NCBI GenBank assembly: GCA_015059845.1
Contig: SUZR01000004.1
Location: 129,156-193,155, forward strand
Reading direction: 5' to 3'
DNA: 64,000 nt
Source: Rikenellaceae bacterium
Lineage (GTDB): Bacteria; Bacteroidota; Bacteroidia; Bacteroidales; Rikenellaceae
Shown here: piece after piece, positions 52,121 through 61,091 of the stretch
How the letters are laid out: every line of letters starts with the position of its first letter
Numbering within the stretch: the first letter of the stretch is position 1
The notes under the pieces: model-generated
Database searches by the model: none
What the model saw: only the letters and a program-made list of their open reading frames with translations
What the model was told of the DNA's origin: nothing
Made by a program: the position numbers and the translations under genes

Positions 52121-53554
52121 ATGAACGGAACTAACATTTTTGGACGTATGACACGCTCTGCAGCGGCGTTGGCCGTAATCTGCCTTGTGGGTTGTACGGG
52201 CGGTCGCCTTGACGGCTATTTTGCAAAGAATGGGCAGGTGGATGAGCGAGAGATTGCACTTACCGAGGGCGTGAGCCTTGCCACCGGTGCCGAATATGAA
52301 AACTTTATCCTCAAGGGTCAGGCCCTCACCTCGGAGAATGGCGAGGCGGCACTCTTGTTTCATTCTGATGGCGAGCAGGGCTATGAGATTACCATCCGCA
52401 ACGGCGCACAGGATGGCTCAATCAAGACGGGTAGCTTGCGCAGCGTGCGTAACCTCTACCGCTCACTTGCCGCCGATGGCGAGTGGTTCGACTTTGAGCT
52501 GGCTGTGCGTGGCAAGAACATAGCCGTAAAGGTTAACGGCGTGGATGTGGTGTGCTACACCGAGCCCGAGAAACCCTACCGCGAGGCGGCACACGCGGCG
52601 AAGCTCATCGGCAAGGGTAAGGTTGTGCTGAAGGGCGTGAAGGGCGATGTTAAGTTCCGTCACCTGGCGATGGAGACACTCGCTGCCGACGCTCGCAACG
52701 AGTCGGAGCTGGTTATGCCCGCCATCGACGAGCAGACCGACCACGTTATCCGCTTTCAGCAGCGTGACTTCCCCGTTATCGACTGGCACGTACACCTGAA
52801 GGGTGGCCTGACGAAGGAGATGGCGCACGCAATGTCGATGAACTACGGTATCAACTACGGCGTAGCTCCCAACGCAGGTGAGGGCGGCGTAGGCCGTATG
52901 CTGGCCGACGACGCTGAGGTACGTGCATACTACGAGGAGGTGAAGAATCACCCCTTCCTGTTTGGTGTGCAGGGCGAGGGTAGAAAGTGGACCCAGACCT
53001 TCTCGCAGGAGGCGTTGGGTATCTTCGACTACCTCTTCACCGACGCTATGACCATCATCGACCACAAGAAGCGCAACGCACGTATCTACCGTGCCGAGGA
53101 GGTTATCCGCGATGGCGTGACGATGGACCAGTATATGGAGCAGATTGTTGACCAGACCGTGAAGATTCTCACAAACGAGCCTGCCGACATCTTCGCCAAC
53201 GCGACCTACATCCCCGACGATATGAATGCCGACTACGACAAGTATTGGACCGAGGAGCGTGTGGACCGCGTGCTGGATGTGCTGGAGAAGTATAACATTG
53301 CATTGGAGATTAGCGCCCGCTATAAGATTCCCAGCCTCGACATCATCAAGAAGGCGAAGGCTCGCGGCATTAAGTTCACGTTCGGTACGAACAACGTCGA
53401 TGCCAACTTCGGCCGCTTGGAGTATAGCCTGGAGGCTGTCGAGAAGTGTGGCCTGACGGTTGAGGATATGTGGTTCCCCACGATGAGTGTTCGTCGTGAG
53501 CGTAAGCCCGTAATCTACAACCACTTCGATGCATCGGGCAAGCGAGTAAAGTAA
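52121..53554 (+). CDS. Lipoprotein fusing a DUF1080-like domain with a PHP/amidohydrolase-like domain
   Basis: 477 residues. Lipoprotein signal (AVICLVGC). The N-terminal half (about 30-200) has the concanavalin-like beta-sandwich pattern of DUF1080/3-keto-disaccharide hydrolase family. The C-terminal half starts PVIDWHVHLKGG, an HxH-type metal motif of PHP/amidohydrolase enzymes, with later LFTDAMTIID, EISARY and FTFGTNN. The metal enzyme may act on a sugar-derived substrate that the lectin-like part binds. Exact reaction unknown. Confidence 0.72.
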   Translation: MNGTNIFGRMTRSAAALAVICLVGCTGGRLDGYFAKNGQVDEREIALTEGVSLATGAEYENFILKGQALTSENGEAALLFHSDGEQGYEITIRNGAQDGSIKTGSLRSVRNLYRSLAADGEWFDFELAVRGKNIAVKVNGVDVVCYTEPEKPYREAAHAAKLIGKGKVVLKGVKGDVKFRHLAMETLAADARNESELVMPAIDEQTDHVIRFQQRDFPVIDWHVHLKGGLTKEMAHAMSMNYGINYGVAPNAGEGGVGRMLADDAEVRAYYEEVKNHPFLFGVQGEGRKWTQTFSQEALGIFDYLFTDAMTIIDHKKRNARIYRAEEVIRDGVTMDQYMEQIVDQTVKILTNEPADIFANATYIPDDMNADYDKYWTEERVDRVLDVLEKYNIALEISARYKIPSLDIIKKAKARGIKFTFGTNNVDANFGRLEYSLEAVEKCGLTVEDMWFPTMSVRRERKPVIYNHFDASGKRVK

Positions 53555-53558
53555 ACGT

Positions 53559-54143
53559 ATGTACACATTTGACCACCCTCTGTTTCTGTGGCTTAACTTC
53601 GACGGCGGAGCGCTGCTCGACAAGCTAATGCTCGCTATCTCGACCCCCGCCGTGTGGTCGTGGCTCTACGTGCTTATATTATATATAGTGTGGCGCGGCT
53701 TCGGCTGGCGTGGTGTGCTTATCTTCTTGGTGGCTGCGGGTGGAGCTGTGGCGCTGGGCGATATGATTTCGGGAATCTTCAAACATACGGGCCTGCTGAA
53801 AAACCTCTGGCCCTCGTTTCCCGCACGCCTGCGACCTATGCACACGCCCGAGCTGGAGGGGTTGGTGAGCAATATCCTGCGTCAGGGCGGACAGTATGGC
53901 ACCGTGTCGGGTCACGCCGCCACGATGACGGCTATGGCTGTGTTGTCGATTGCGGCCATCAGGCGAAGCTGGTTCTCGTGGCTGATGACGACGGTTGTGT
54001 TGCTGGTCTGCTACTCGCGCATATATTTGGGCTATCACTTCCCCGTTGATATCGCGCTGGGTGTGGTGACGGGCCTTGTGTCGGGTGCTGTGATGCTGCT
54101 GCTCTACCGCTGGATGATACGCCGCTGGGTGGCAAGGATATAA
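53559..54143 (+). CDS. PAP2-family membrane phosphatase
   Basis: 194 residues, five to six transmembrane helices. The three PAP2 motifs are present: K-x-N-LWPSFPARLRP, SGHAATMTAM (PSGH-like; VSGH) and SRIYLGYHFPVDIA. Possibly an undecaprenyl or lipid-phosphate phosphatase; the active site faces the periplasm. Starts 4 bp after the upstream stop. Confidence 0.93.
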   Translation: MYTFDHPLFLWLNFDGGALLDKLMLAISTPAVWSWLYVLILYIVWRGFGWRGVLIFLVAAGGAVALGDMISGIFKHTGLLKNLWPSFPARLRPMHTPELEGLVSNILRQGGQYGTVSGHAATMTAMAVLSIAAIRRSWFSWLMTTVVLLVCYSRIYLGYHFPVDIALGVVTGLVSGAVMLLLYRWMIRRWVARI

Positions 54144-54159
54144 AAAAAGTAAATCAAAG

Positions 54160-54188
54160 AGGTTGCCTGTTTGGCAACTTCTTTTTTG
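54160..54188 (+). terminator. Intrinsic terminator after the PAP2 gene
   Basis: GAGGTTGCC / GGCAACTTC stem (one wobble), loop TGTTT, then TTTTTT; hairpin R14 follows directly. Confidence 0.85.
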
Positions 54189-54263
54189 TTATAGGTGTTA
54201 TAGGTGTTATAGGTGTTATAGGAATTCATATAATACTTATAGCACCTATAACACTTATAATAT
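54188..54263. repeat. 9-bp-unit hairpin, copy R14
   Basis: Three identical ATAGGTGTT units in a row, then ATAGGAATTC, right arm ATATAATACTTATAGCACCTATAACACTTATAAT. The identical units point to recent duplication. Confidence 0.92.
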
Positions 54264-54283
54264 CTCCAACCCACGAAAAAAAA

Positions 54284-54315
54284 TTTGTCATTCTCGCGGA
54301 GTTTTATTAAATTTG
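54284..54315 (+). promoter_or_regulatory. Promoter of the CBM9-like gene
   Basis: TTTG (54284-54287), 20-bp spacer, TAAATTTG (54308-54315). Predicted start about 54322, leader about 24 nt to ATG 54346. Confidence 0.75.
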
Positions 54316-54345
54316 AAAACAGAATGCCTTTTTAACTTCAATACA

Positions 54346-55017
54346 ATGAAAACATCCACCCAGCCAGCGAGTGTGCAACGCAAGCACATCGAGGCCCGCT
54401 TCATCCGCAAAATCGAGCAACTGCGCGACGACGAGATACGTCTTGTGATGCGCGACCGTCTGGAGAGCCATCCCATCGACTGCGTAAATTGGAGCGAGTT
54501 CCCCTATGCTCCGCGGGTGAGCTTCCGCATAGCTCACTCGGACGATGCGCTGGCCATTATGTTCGAGGTCGAGGAGGAGCACGTGCGTGCCGTGAGCCTC
54601 GAGAGCAACGGCCCCGTGTGGGAGGATAGCTGTGTGGAGTTTTTCGTTAAGAATCCTGCGGGTGAGGGTTACTTCAACTTCGAGGTGAACTGCATCGGCA
54701 CAGCCCTTGCAGCCTTCCGCCGCTCGCGCACCGATGCCGACCACTTCGACGCGGAGCGTATGGCGTGCGTGCGCCGCTTCGGGTCGCTGCCCCACGTGAA
54801 GATTGACTCGCGTGGCGAGGGCCAGCGTTGGTGGATGGTGGAGGTTATACCCTTCGCGTTGCTGGGTCTGGAGTGCGCACCCAAGCAGATTGAGGCCAAC
54901 TTCTACAAGTGCGGCGACAGGTGCGACAAGACCCACTTCCTGAGCTGGTCACCCATAGCCTTAAAGGAGCCAAACTTTCACTGTCCGGAGTTCTTCGGCG
55001 TGGTAGAAATGGCGTAG
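54346..55017 (+). CDS. CBM9-like carbohydrate-binding protein
   Basis: 223 residues from ATG 54346, which the promoter supports. No signal peptide, so probably cytoplasmic despite the carbohydrate-binding name. The domain pattern (WSEFPYAPRVSFRIAHSDD, PVWEDSCVEFFVKN, YFNFEVNCIGTAL, WSPIALKEPNFHCPEFFG) is typical of the family-9-like stand-alone proteins frequent in Bacteroidota. A half-hairpin R15 separates it from the kinase gene. Confidence 0.85.
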   Translation: MKTSTQPASVQRKHIEARFIRKIEQLRDDEIRLVMRDRLESHPIDCVNWSEFPYAPRVSFRIAHSDDALAIMFEVEEEHVRAVSLESNGPVWEDSCVEFFVKNPAGEGYFNFEVNCIGTALAAFRRSRTDADHFDAERMACVRRFGSLPHVKIDSRGEGQRWWMVEVIPFALLGLECAPKQIEANFYKCGDRCDKTHFLSWSPIALKEPNFHCPEFFGVVEMA

Positions 55018-55028
55018 CCTAAGTTAGG

Positions 55029-55054
55029 CCTATAACACCTATAACACCTATAAA
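55029..55054. repeat. 9-bp-unit half element, copy R15
   Basis: CCTATAACACCTATAACACCTATAAA, right-arm type only. Ends 21 bp before the kinase ATG, similar to R8 before moxR. Confidence 0.8.
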
Positions 55055-55074
55055 AACAAAAGAAACAAAAAAAT

Positions 55075-56154
55075 ATGAACCAGGAAAAACTTTTTGAGAT
55101 TGCCTCGCAGTTTGCCATCGAGGGCGAGATAGCGGAGATTAACGCCTTGGGCGAGGGATTTATCAACGACACCTTTGTAGTCACCACCGCAGGCGCTGCG
55201 CCCAACTATATCCTGCAACGCAAGAACCACATCGTCTTCCCCGATGTGCCGGGTATGATGGATAACATCAAGGCCGTGACGGAGCATATCAAGGCGAAGG
55301 TTTCGGACCCGATGCGCGAGACGCTGACCATCATCCCCGCCAAGGATGGTAAGCTGTATGTTCAGGATGGCGAGAACTTCTGGGCTGTATGCCTCTTTAT
55401 CCCCGACACGGCGAGCTACGACAGAGCCGACTCTCCCGCACTGGCCTATCAGGGTGGCGTGGGCATAGGTCGTTTTCAGGCTCTGCTCGCAGACTTCGAC
55501 AAGCCGCTGAACGAGACAATCAAGGGTTTCCATAATATCCGCTGGCGCTTCCAGCAGTGGGACGAAACCATCGCCGCCGACCCCGCAGGTCGTGTGAAGG
55601 ATTTGCAGGAGGAGATTTCGTGGGTGGAGAGCCGCCGCGAGGAGATGCTCACATTCTGGTCGAAGGTCGAAACGGGCGAGATTCCCACACACGTGACTCA
55701 TAACGACACCAAAATCAGCAACATCCTCTTCGATAAGCCTACGGGCAAGGTGCTGTGCGCCATCGACCTCGACACGGTTATGAGCTCTACGTCGCTCAAC
55801 GACTTCGGCGACGCCATCCGCTCCTACACCAATACGGGTGCCGAGGACGACAAGTGTCTGGATAACGTGGAGATGAGCATCGAGATGTTCCGTGCCTATG
55901 CCGAGGGTTACCTCTCGGAGCAGCGTGCCACGATGAGCGCCTCGGAGCTGGAGTGGCTGGCATTCTCGGGCCGCTACATCACCTTCGAGCAGGTGCTGCG
56001 CTTCCTGATGGATTACATCGACGGCGACAAGTACTACAAGATTGCCTACGCCGACCACAACCTCGTGCGTACACGTGCGCAGTACAAGCTCCTGCAGAGT
56101 ATGGAGCGTCAGTATGACGAGATGTGCGCCATCGTGAAGGAGCTGAGTAAATAG
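55075..56154 (+). CDS. APH/choline-kinase-fold sugar kinase, NahK-like
   Basis: 359 residues, the same length as N-acetylhexosamine 1-kinases. Opening GEGFINDTFVV (nucleotide loop), catalytic motif HNDTKISNILFD (HxDxxxxN) and DLDTVMSS (DxD). NahK phosphorylates GlcNAc/GalNAc at the anomeric position in glycan salvage; other sugars are possible. A leader half-hairpin precedes it and a terminator follows. Confidence 0.8.
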   Translation: MNQEKLFEIASQFAIEGEIAEINALGEGFINDTFVVTTAGAAPNYILQRKNHIVFPDVPGMMDNIKAVTEHIKAKVSDPMRETLTIIPAKDGKLYVQDGENFWAVCLFIPDTASYDRADSPALAYQGGVGIGRFQALLADFDKPLNETIKGFHNIRWRFQQWDETIAADPAGRVKDLQEEISWVESRREEMLTFWSKVETGEIPTHVTHNDTKISNILFDKPTGKVLCAIDLDTVMSSTSLNDFGDAIRSYTNTGAEDDKCLDNVEMSIEMFRAYAEGYLSEQRATMSASELEWLAFSGRYITFEQVLRFLMDYIDGDKYYKIAYADHNLVRTRAQYKLLQSMERQYDEMCAIVKELSK

Positions 56155-56173
56155 CTGATAACGAGCAATATAG

Positions 56174-56200
56174 GAGGGGCTAAAAGGCCCCTTTTATTTT
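56174..56200 (+). terminator. Intrinsic terminator after the NahK-like gene
   Basis: AGGGGC / GCCCCT stem, loop TAAAAG, then TTTATTTT. It overlaps the end of the convergent acyltransferase gene. Confidence 0.8.
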
Positions 56201-57072
56201 ATGTATGCCTCCCGTTTGGTGGCGACAATCTCACCTACGGGCAGCAGGATGGCCACCTCCACCGCGCCGCTGAAGTCGGGATTCACCATCGCATCGAATG
56301 TCTGCATCCTCTCCGAGAGCCGCATATAGGCGTGAATCATCGGCGGGATGCGCTCGCCGCGGGAGCGCAGCAGATGCTCCAAAAGGGCAAAATTTTCGTT
56401 GTAATGGGCGCAGACGAATGGGTCCTCGCTGTGGGGCAGCCGCAGCGGTTGCCGAGCCGTGATAAGGGGCTCGCGGGCAGGGAAAAATTTTCTAAGAAAG
56501 AGCAGCAGAAGGCGTAGTGCCTGCCTGTCGTAGTGGGGCGGGATGGTCACCTTGCCGAAGAGATATTTCGCATCCTGCTGCACCACGATGCGCCCCAGAC
56601 CACGCCACAATGCACCCATCACAAAGAGTGCCGAGGCGGTCGCCCGCACGCTGAACGAACGTCCCAATTCGATGGCGTGGGGCAGGTAACAGCGCCGAAA
56701 CGCGGGGCTGAAGTGGAAGTAGTGGTGCGTAGAGAGTAAATCTATATTACACTCATTACCAATCATATAGCGATACCCGCCCACGACGCGCCGCAGCCTC
56801 TCATCCCACGCCACAATCTGCCGATAGCCATCGTGGGCAACATCACCCTCATCCATATCCAACGCACGCCCCGTACCCGTTCCCGCCAGCCGAAAAGCCT
56901 GCTCACGCAGGCGTGCCACCTCGCGCATCAGGGCGGGTGCCTCAGCCGAGCGGAAGGTGTAGAGCGCAAGCGACCCGCGCAGCGAGCGCAGCAGGGGTTG
57001 CAGATGGCCAATCTCGCGCTCGATGATGCGCTGGGGTGAGGTGTGCGCGATGGGTTGAAAATCGGTTATCAC
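56194..57072 (-). CDS. GNAT-like N-acyltransferase (OlsB/GlsB type)
   Basis: 292 residues. The block VVGGYRYMIGNECNIDLLSTHHYFHF and ELGRSFSV follow the pattern of ornithine/glycine lipid N-acyltransferases (OlsB, GlsB of Bacteroides); GlsB makes lyso-glycine lipids from acyl-ACP. No GlsA-like O-acyltransferase is adjacent. It is convergent with the kinase gene and divergent from rsmH. Confidence 0.8.
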   Translation of the reverse strand: MITDFQPIAHTSPQRIIEREIGHLQPLLRSLRGSLALYTFRSAEAPALMREVARLREQAFRLAGTGTGRALDMDEGDVAHDGYRQIVAWDERLRRVVGGYRYMIGNECNIDLLSTHHYFHFSPAFRRCYLPHAIELGRSFSVRATASALFVMGALWRGLGRIVVQQDAKYLFGKVTIPPHYDRQALRLLLLFLRKFFPAREPLITARQPLRLPHSEDPFVCAHYNENFALLEHLLRSRGERIPPMIHAYMRLSERMQTFDAMVNPDFSGAVEVAILLPVGEIVATKREAYIK

Positions 57073-57145
57073 TTTCAGTTGCGGAATTTGATAGAAAAAC
57101 TAAAAAAATACCTCCCTACATTAGCAACATTTCTGCTAAAAGCAG

Positions 57146-57153
57146 TAACTTTA
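57146..57153 (+). promoter_or_regulatory. Possible promoter of the dcw cluster
   Basis: TAACTTTA resembles TAnnTTTG with one mismatch; no clear -33. Leader about 22 nt to rsmH. Confidence 0.4.
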
Positions 57154-57181
57154 CACCCAAATACACTTTTTTGATACGAAA

Positions 57182-58096
57182 ATGTCTTTAGACGCTACTA
57201 CATACCACGTGCCCGTGCTGCTGGAGGAGTCTGTCAATCTGATGGATATCCGTCCCGATGGCACCTATTGCGACCTCACCTTTGGTGGAGGAGGTCACTC
57301 GCGCCACATACTATCGAAGCTGGGCGAGGGGGGACGACTCTTCTCCTTCGACCAGGACCGCGACACGCTTGCCAATGCCCCCGACGATGAGCGTTTCAAC
57401 TACGTTGAGAGTAACTTCCGCTTCCTGCGCGGTGCGCTGCGTCTGCGTGGCGTGGAGCAGGTGGATGGCATTCTGGCCGATTTGGGCGTGTCGTCGCACC
57501 ACTTCGATGCCACCGAGCGTGGCTTCTCGTTCCGTGGCGAGGCACCGCTCGATATGCGTATGAATCAGCGTGGTGGCCGCACCGCAGCCGACATCGTGAA
57601 TAACTACGACGCCGACTCTTTGGGTCGCATCCTGAAGGAGTATGGTGAGCTGGATACCACGTGGAAGATAGCCTCGTGCATCGTGCGTGCCCGCGAGCAG
57701 GCCGAGATAAAGACCACGGCGCAGCTGGTCGAGGCCGTTAGGCCCTGCACACCCAAGCGTGACGAGTCGAAGTTCCTGACAAAACTCTTTCAGGCGCTGC
57801 GCATCGAGGTCAATGGCGAGATGGAGGCGTTGAAGATGGCCCTCGAGCAGTCGCTCAAGGTGCTCAGACCGGGCGGGCGTCTGGTGGTTATTTCGTACCA
57901 CTCGCTCGAAGACCGTCTGGTGAAGAATTTTATGCGTAGCGGCAACTTCGCAGGCAAGGTGGAGCAGGACTTCTATGGTCGAGTGCAGACCCCCTTCGAG
58001 GTTGTGACACGCAAGGCCGTAGTACCCTCAGCCGAGGAGGTGGAGCGCAATCCCCGCTCACGCTCGGCCAAGATGCGTGCCGCAGAAAAATTGTAA
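57182..58096 (+). CDS. rsmH: 16S rRNA m4C1402 methyltransferase RsmH (MraW)
   Basis: 304 residues. Opening HVPVLLEESVNLMDI, SAM motif DLTFGGGGHSRHIL, then LADLGVSSHHFD, PLDMRMN and SYHSLEDRLVKNF. Methylates the ribosomal P-site. First gene of the dcw cluster. mraZ, which often precedes it, is absent. Confidence 0.97.
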   Translation: MSLDATTYHVPVLLEESVNLMDIRPDGTYCDLTFGGGGHSRHILSKLGEGGRLFSFDQDRDTLANAPDDERFNYVESNFRFLRGALRLRGVEQVDGILADLGVSSHHFDATERGFSFRGEAPLDMRMNQRGGRTAADIVNNYDADSLGRILKEYGELDTTWKIASCIVRAREQAEIKTTAQLVEAVRPCTPKRDESKFLTKLFQALRIEVNGEMEALKMALEQSLKVLRPGGRLVVISYHSLEDRLVKNFMRSGNFAGKVEQDFYGRVQTPFEVVTRKAVVPSAEEVERNPRSRSAKMRAAEKL

Positions 58097-58108
58097 AGTA
58101 AACGAGTG

Positions 58109-58624
58109 ATGACCTATAACGACGAATTCAATCCGCTCACCGAGGAGGAGCAGCGCCGGCTGGAGGAGGACGAGGAGTTCCGCCGCCGCGTGCGCAACGA
58201 GGTGCGCCGCATACAGAGCGGTGAGGCTGCCGAGGATATCGAGCGCGACATAGAAGAGGAGGAGCAGGAGCGTCAGCAGGCCCACGAGGCCGAGGAGCGC
58301 GAGCGCAAGCGTCGTGCCGCACTGACGTGGCAGATATTCTCAGGTTCTATTCTGACGAGCCGTCAGGTGGCGGGCAACTACCGCTACTTGGTGGTTATGG
58401 CTTTTATGTGCCTGCTGAGTATTATGGTTATGTTCTGGTCGCTCTACACCGATATGCAGCACTCGCACCTTGAGCGCGAGGTGCAGCTTCTGCGCGAGCG
58501 TTCGATTCGTCTGCAGGAGCAGTTATACAATCAGACAACCCATCAGGCTATCCGTGACGAGCTGGCACGGCGCGGTATGAACCTGCAGGACCCCCGCACA
58601 ACAAAGGCCGTCGTGGAGGATTAG
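58109..58624 (+). CDS. FtsL-like cell division protein
   Basis: 171 residues from ATG 58109. Long charged cytoplasmic N-terminus (about 1-90, Glu/Arg coiled-coil sequence), one transmembrane helix (YLVVMAFMCLLSIMVMFWSLY), then a short periplasmic coiled coil (HLEREVQLLRERSIRLQEQ). The place between rsmH and ftsI and the single-pass layout define FtsL, but the cytoplasmic domain is longer than in E. coli. Confidence 0.82.
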   Translation: MTYNDEFNPLTEEEQRRLEEDEEFRRRVRNEVRRIQSGEAAEDIERDIEEEEQERQQAHEAEERERKRRAALTWQIFSGSILTSRQVAGNYRYLVVMAFMCLLSIMVMFWSLYTDMQHSHLEREVQLLRERSIRLQEQLYNQTTHQAIRDELARRGMNLQDPRTTKAVVED

Positions 58625-58760
58625 CCTACGGGCGCAGTGAAGGATTAATGCCGCAGGCACAGGAGAGGTCACAGAAGGCGGGAGGAATCGCGTGGCAGAA
58701 GAGGCCTTAGGAAGAGCCGCAGAGGCTATGGTGAATTAATATTGCGAAGAAGCAAAAAAA

Positions 58761-61079
58761 ATGGCAAAGAAGAAGGTTGAGATAGATATCAAAGGCGAGA
58801 TGTACGCACGAGTGAGGACCGTTTACTGGATTTTCATCTTCGTGGGTCTGGCCGTTATGGTGCGTCTGGCGTGGGTTATGCTGCCCATCACCGAGACGGC
58901 CGAGAATGCCGACCGTCTGGAGGAGCGCATCTTCCAGACCGACACCGTTATCTCGCGCCGTGGCTCCATCCTCGCACGCGATGGCGAGCCGCTGGCCACA
59001 TCCATCCTGCGCTACCGCATCGACTTCGATATGGGTAGCGAGGGTTTCGACGACGAGGAGACCTTCCGCGAGAATGTCGATTCGCTCTCGAAGCTGCTTG
59101 CCTCCTTCTTCAAGGACCGCACGGCTGCCGACTACCGCCGCCTGATGCTTGAGCAGCGCAAGAAGCACTGCAAGTGGGTATATTCGCACGACTCGCTGGT
59201 AAGGCGCAGCAGCGACCTCTTCACGTGGATTGTCGATAACCTGCGTGGTGATGATGTGCAGATTCTCAAGGTCGATACCGCCGTGCGTGACCACCACCCC
59301 GTGCAGATTCTGCCGCGTGCGGTGGACTTCAACGAGTGGCAGATATTGAGCAAGTACCCCATCCTGAACGGAAATATGGGCGTCACCTTCAAGAAACATA
59401 TCCTCGACCAGCGAGTGTATCCCTATGGCGAGCTGGGTCGCCGCACGCTGGGCCGCGTTACGGACAATGTGAGCAAGGAGGATAAGCAGAGCGCCCGCGG
59501 ACAGTATGGTCTGGAGAATGTCTATGCCGACTATCTGCGTGGCAGCAATGGCCGTATGTTGCGCCAGCGCATCGCCCCCGGCTTCTCGGCCGCCATACAT
59601 AGCAAGGAGAATATCGAGGCGCAGGATGGCGAGGATGTCATCACCACCATTGATGTAGATATACAGCACGCCGCCGATGCTGCCCTGCGTAAGCAGCTCA
59701 CCGCACAGAAGGCGTCGTGGGGTACCACGATGGTGATGGATGTCAAGACGGGCGATATTCTGGCGATGGTGAATCTTGGCGAGACGGCGCCCGAGAGTGG
59801 CATATATTACGAGAAGGAGAACTACGCCCTCTCGCGCCGCATAGAGCCGGGCTCGACCTTCAAACTGGTGTCGCTGCTGGCGCTGACCGATGATTGCGGG
59901 TTGCCCATCACGCAGGAGTACGACACGCACAATGGAAATACGGTTATTGTCGGTCCGAAGGGCCCGAAGGTTACCGACGACCATCCAATAGGTAAGATGG
60001 TGGATATGAAGACCGCTACGGCGCAGTCGTCGAATGTATATTTTGCCGAGGCGATATATCAGAACTACAACAACGACCGCCAGCGATATATCAACTATCT
60101 GCATCACCTCTACCTCGACCGCGATGTCGGCTTCACGAATATGGAGGAGAAGCTGCCACGCATTCCCGACCCCGAGAAGAAGACGGGCGTGGGTAGCTGG
60201 TCGGCACACACCTTGCCCAATATGGGTTATGGCTACGCTATCGAGATGCCGCCCATCCGCACGCTGGTGTTGTATAACGCCGTAGCCAATGGCGGACGTA
60301 TGATGGCCCCGCGTCTGATTAAGGAGATACGCCGTGGCGAGGAGGTAGAGGAGAGCTTCTCTCCGCGTGTGTTGGTGGATAAGATTTGCTCGGACGAGGC
60401 GCTCGCCATCGTGCAGGAGTGTCTGGAGGAGACTGCGCGTACGGGTACTACGAAGCGTTACTTCACCGACTCGCTCACCTTCCGCGTAGGCTCAAAGACG
60501 GGTACAGCCATCGTGGCGCAGGACGGCAACGGAAACGGTGCCCGCTATGGTAGCTACTATCTGGCGACGGTGGTGGCCTACTTCCCCGTAGAGAATCCGA
60601 AATATACGGTTATGACCGCCATACATACCGACCGCCGCCGCGGTCACGCCTACTACGGTGCTTCGCTGGCAGGACCTGTGGTGCGAGATGTGGTTGACTA
60701 TATCTTCTACCGCGATGAGGAGTGGCACAAGGCGTTGCCATCGAGCGAGCAGAAGCAGGTGCCGCTGAAGGTCAAGGGCGGCAACATTGCGCAGGTAAGA
60801 CGTGTGGCCGACAAGTTCTCGCCGCGTGTGTCGTTCACCGACCGCGAGGGCTGGGGCGTGGCACGTATGGATACGCTGAGGAATGTGGATATCAAGACTA
60901 TTGAGGACAACTCGCTGATGCCCAACGTTGTGGGTATGGGTCTGAAGGATGCGCTCTACATCCTTGAGAGCCGCGGGCTGGATGTTCACTTCTCGGGCAG
61001 CGGTATGGTGCGTGCGCAGAGCATACCCGTAGGCCGAAAGATTTCGGCAGGAGAGAATGTAAGTTTAATGCTGAAATAA
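58761..61079 (+). CDS. ftsI: FtsI/PBP class B transpeptidase with C-terminal PASTA domain
   Basis: 772 residues. One N-terminal anchor helix (VYWIFIFVGLAVMVRLAWVM), dimerisation domain, then the transpeptidase with all three motifs: SxxK (S365-TFK), SxN (S423-SN) and KTG (579-581). A PASTA domain closes the protein (LMPNVVGMGLKDALYILES). Cross-links septal peptidoglycan. The gene is 136 bp after the ftsL-like gene; the gap holds nothing recognisable. Confidence 0.96.
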   Translation: MAKKKVEIDIKGEMYARVRTVYWIFIFVGLAVMVRLAWVMLPITETAENADRLEERIFQTDTVISRRGSILARDGEPLATSILRYRIDFDMGSEGFDDEETFRENVDSLSKLLASFFKDRTAADYRRLMLEQRKKHCKWVYSHDSLVRRSSDLFTWIVDNLRGDDVQILKVDTAVRDHHPVQILPRAVDFNEWQILSKYPILNGNMGVTFKKHILDQRVYPYGELGRRTLGRVTDNVSKEDKQSARGQYGLENVYADYLRGSNGRMLRQRIAPGFSAAIHSKENIEAQDGEDVITTIDVDIQHAADAALRKQLTAQKASWGTTMVMDVKTGDILAMVNLGETAPESGIYYEKENYALSRRIEPGSTFKLVSLLALTDDCGLPITQEYDTHNGNTVIVGPKGPKVTDDHPIGKMVDMKTATAQSSNVYFAEAIYQNYNNDRQRYINYLHHLYLDRDVGFTNMEEKLPRIPDPEKKTGVGSWSAHTLPNMGYGYAIEMPPIRTLVLYNAVANGGRMMAPRLIKEIRRGEEVEESFSPRVLVDKICSDEALAIVQECLEETARTGTTKRYFTDSLTFRVGSKTGTAIVAQDGNGNGARYGSYYLATVVAYFPVENPKYTVMTAIHTDRRRGHAYYGASLAGPVVRDVVDYIFYRDEEWHKALPSSEQKQVPLKVKGGNIAQVRRVADKFSPRVSFTDREGWGVARMDTLRNVDIKTIEDNSLMPNVVGMGLKDALYILESRGLDVHFSGSGMVRAQSIPVGRKISAGENVSLMLK

Positions 61080-61091
61080 AAGTATTACGTT

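Noticed and set aside
54163..54345. N-terminal extension of the CBM9-like gene reading through repeat R14
   Set aside because: The extension is made of Tyr/Cys/Arg units from the 9-bp repeat, and a good promoter (54284-54315) lies inside it.
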